DNA from: Streptomyces cadmiisoli
GTDB lineage: Bacteria; Actinomycetota; Actinomycetes; Streptomycetales; Streptomycetaceae
NCBI RefSeq assembly: GCF_003261055.1
Contig: NZ_CP030073.1
Span: 2,852,001-2,916,000 of the forward strand
Length of the DNA: 64,000 nucleotides
Direction of reading: 5' to 3'
The notes under the pieces were generated by a model. It had not been told where the DNA came from. It did not search any database and saw only the letters and a program-made list of their open reading frames with translations. The position numbers and the translations under genes were made by a program. Position 1 is the first letter of the stretch, and every line of letters starts with the position of its first letter. Positions 63,925 through 64,000 of the stretch are shown in pieces.

Positions 63925-64000
63925 TCAACACAGGCAGGGGTCCGTCCCCCAGCCCAGGCCGCGGACGTCGTCGTCCCGCAGCGCACCGGAGTACGCCTGG
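63925..64000 (-). CDS. C-terminal end of a LamG/concanavalin-like domain protein (partial)
   Basis: Only 24 codons are inside the window: the frame ends AYSGALRDDDVRGLGWGTDP followed by Cys-Leu-Cys and TGA. The AYSGALxxxDV pattern is the last strand of LamG-type domains of secreted Streptomyces proteins (compare 'VYxRALSxxEV'). A strong terminator follows. Too short for a firm name. Confidence 0.5.
   Translation of the reverse strand, partial: QAYSGALRDDDVRGLGWGTDPCLC

Overview
The window is a chromosomal segment of a Streptomyces-type actinomycete. The evidence is the very high GC content, the strong bias for G or C at third codon positions, GTG starts, GC-only hairpin terminators without U tracts, a DasR-type operator in front of a chitinase, CsoR-type operators, and one TTA (bldA-type) leucine codon. 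From memory, the gene order resembles the Streptomyces coelicolor chromosome between the rlmN region and the truB region. No rRNA, tRNA, CRISPR array, transposase or integrase was found.

Left part (1-20000). The window opens with the N-terminal part of a degenerate trypsin-like domain fused to a P-loop NTPase (minus strand, running off the edge). Next comes the translation/transcription block truB-rbfA-DUF503 / infB-ylxR-nusA-rimP, all on the minus strand. A small plus-strand cluster follows (lipoprotein, DUF4439 ferritin-like protein, APH-fold protein with degenerate catalytic residues), and then minus-strand proS, two GNAT acetyltransferases, and the MEP isoprenoid genes ispG and dxr with an RseP-type site-2 protease between them. 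The central three quarters of ispG has a clearly different codon usage from its ends.

Middle part (20000-50400). After a lamin-tail-domain gene remnant come an acyl-CoA dehydrogenase and a set of genes that together look like uptake and breakdown of polyamines to GABA and succinate semialdehyde. The set includes an aldehyde dehydrogenase with a PucR regulator, gabT, a FAD-dependent (glutamyl)polyamine-oxidase-like enzyme, the potDABC importer, two further aminobutyraldehyde-type dehydrogenases, an Lrp/AsnC regulator and a second class-III aminotransferase. Between these lie a VirD4/TraG-like membrane ATPase, a probable structured small RNA after gabT, a PAP2 phosphatase, a DasR-controlled GH18 chitinase, a NADAR protein, a DUF4190 membrane protein, an adenosine-deaminase-family enzyme (probably the futalosine-pathway deaminase), a glycerophosphodiesterase, and a divergent pair with a 20-bp palindrome on one side and two CsoR-like boxes on the other.

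Right part (50400-64000). A two-gene ABC system with a degenerate signature loop, a glyoxalase-fold protein, a LOG-family protein, a sortase substrate (LAETG) behind a near-consensus promoter, and a mycothiol-dependent isomerase-like protein lead to a thiBPQ-type thiamine importer controlled by a clear TPP riboswitch, then rlmN. The last 3 kb have lower GC and hold two unrecognised genes: a TTA-containing membrane-anchored protein with an inverted repeat over its ribosome binding site, and a secreted proline-rich, helical-repeat protein. A few codons of a LamG-like gene enter from the right edge.

How the parts work together: the Pot importer would bring in putrescine or spermidine, the FAD oxidase and aldehyde dehydrogenases would convert them (or gamma-glutamylated forms) to GABA, and GabT would feed succinate semialdehyde to central metabolism. 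PucR and Lrp proteins are the likely local regulators. The left block is housekeeping translation, and the thiamine importer is an independent vitamin-uptake unit.
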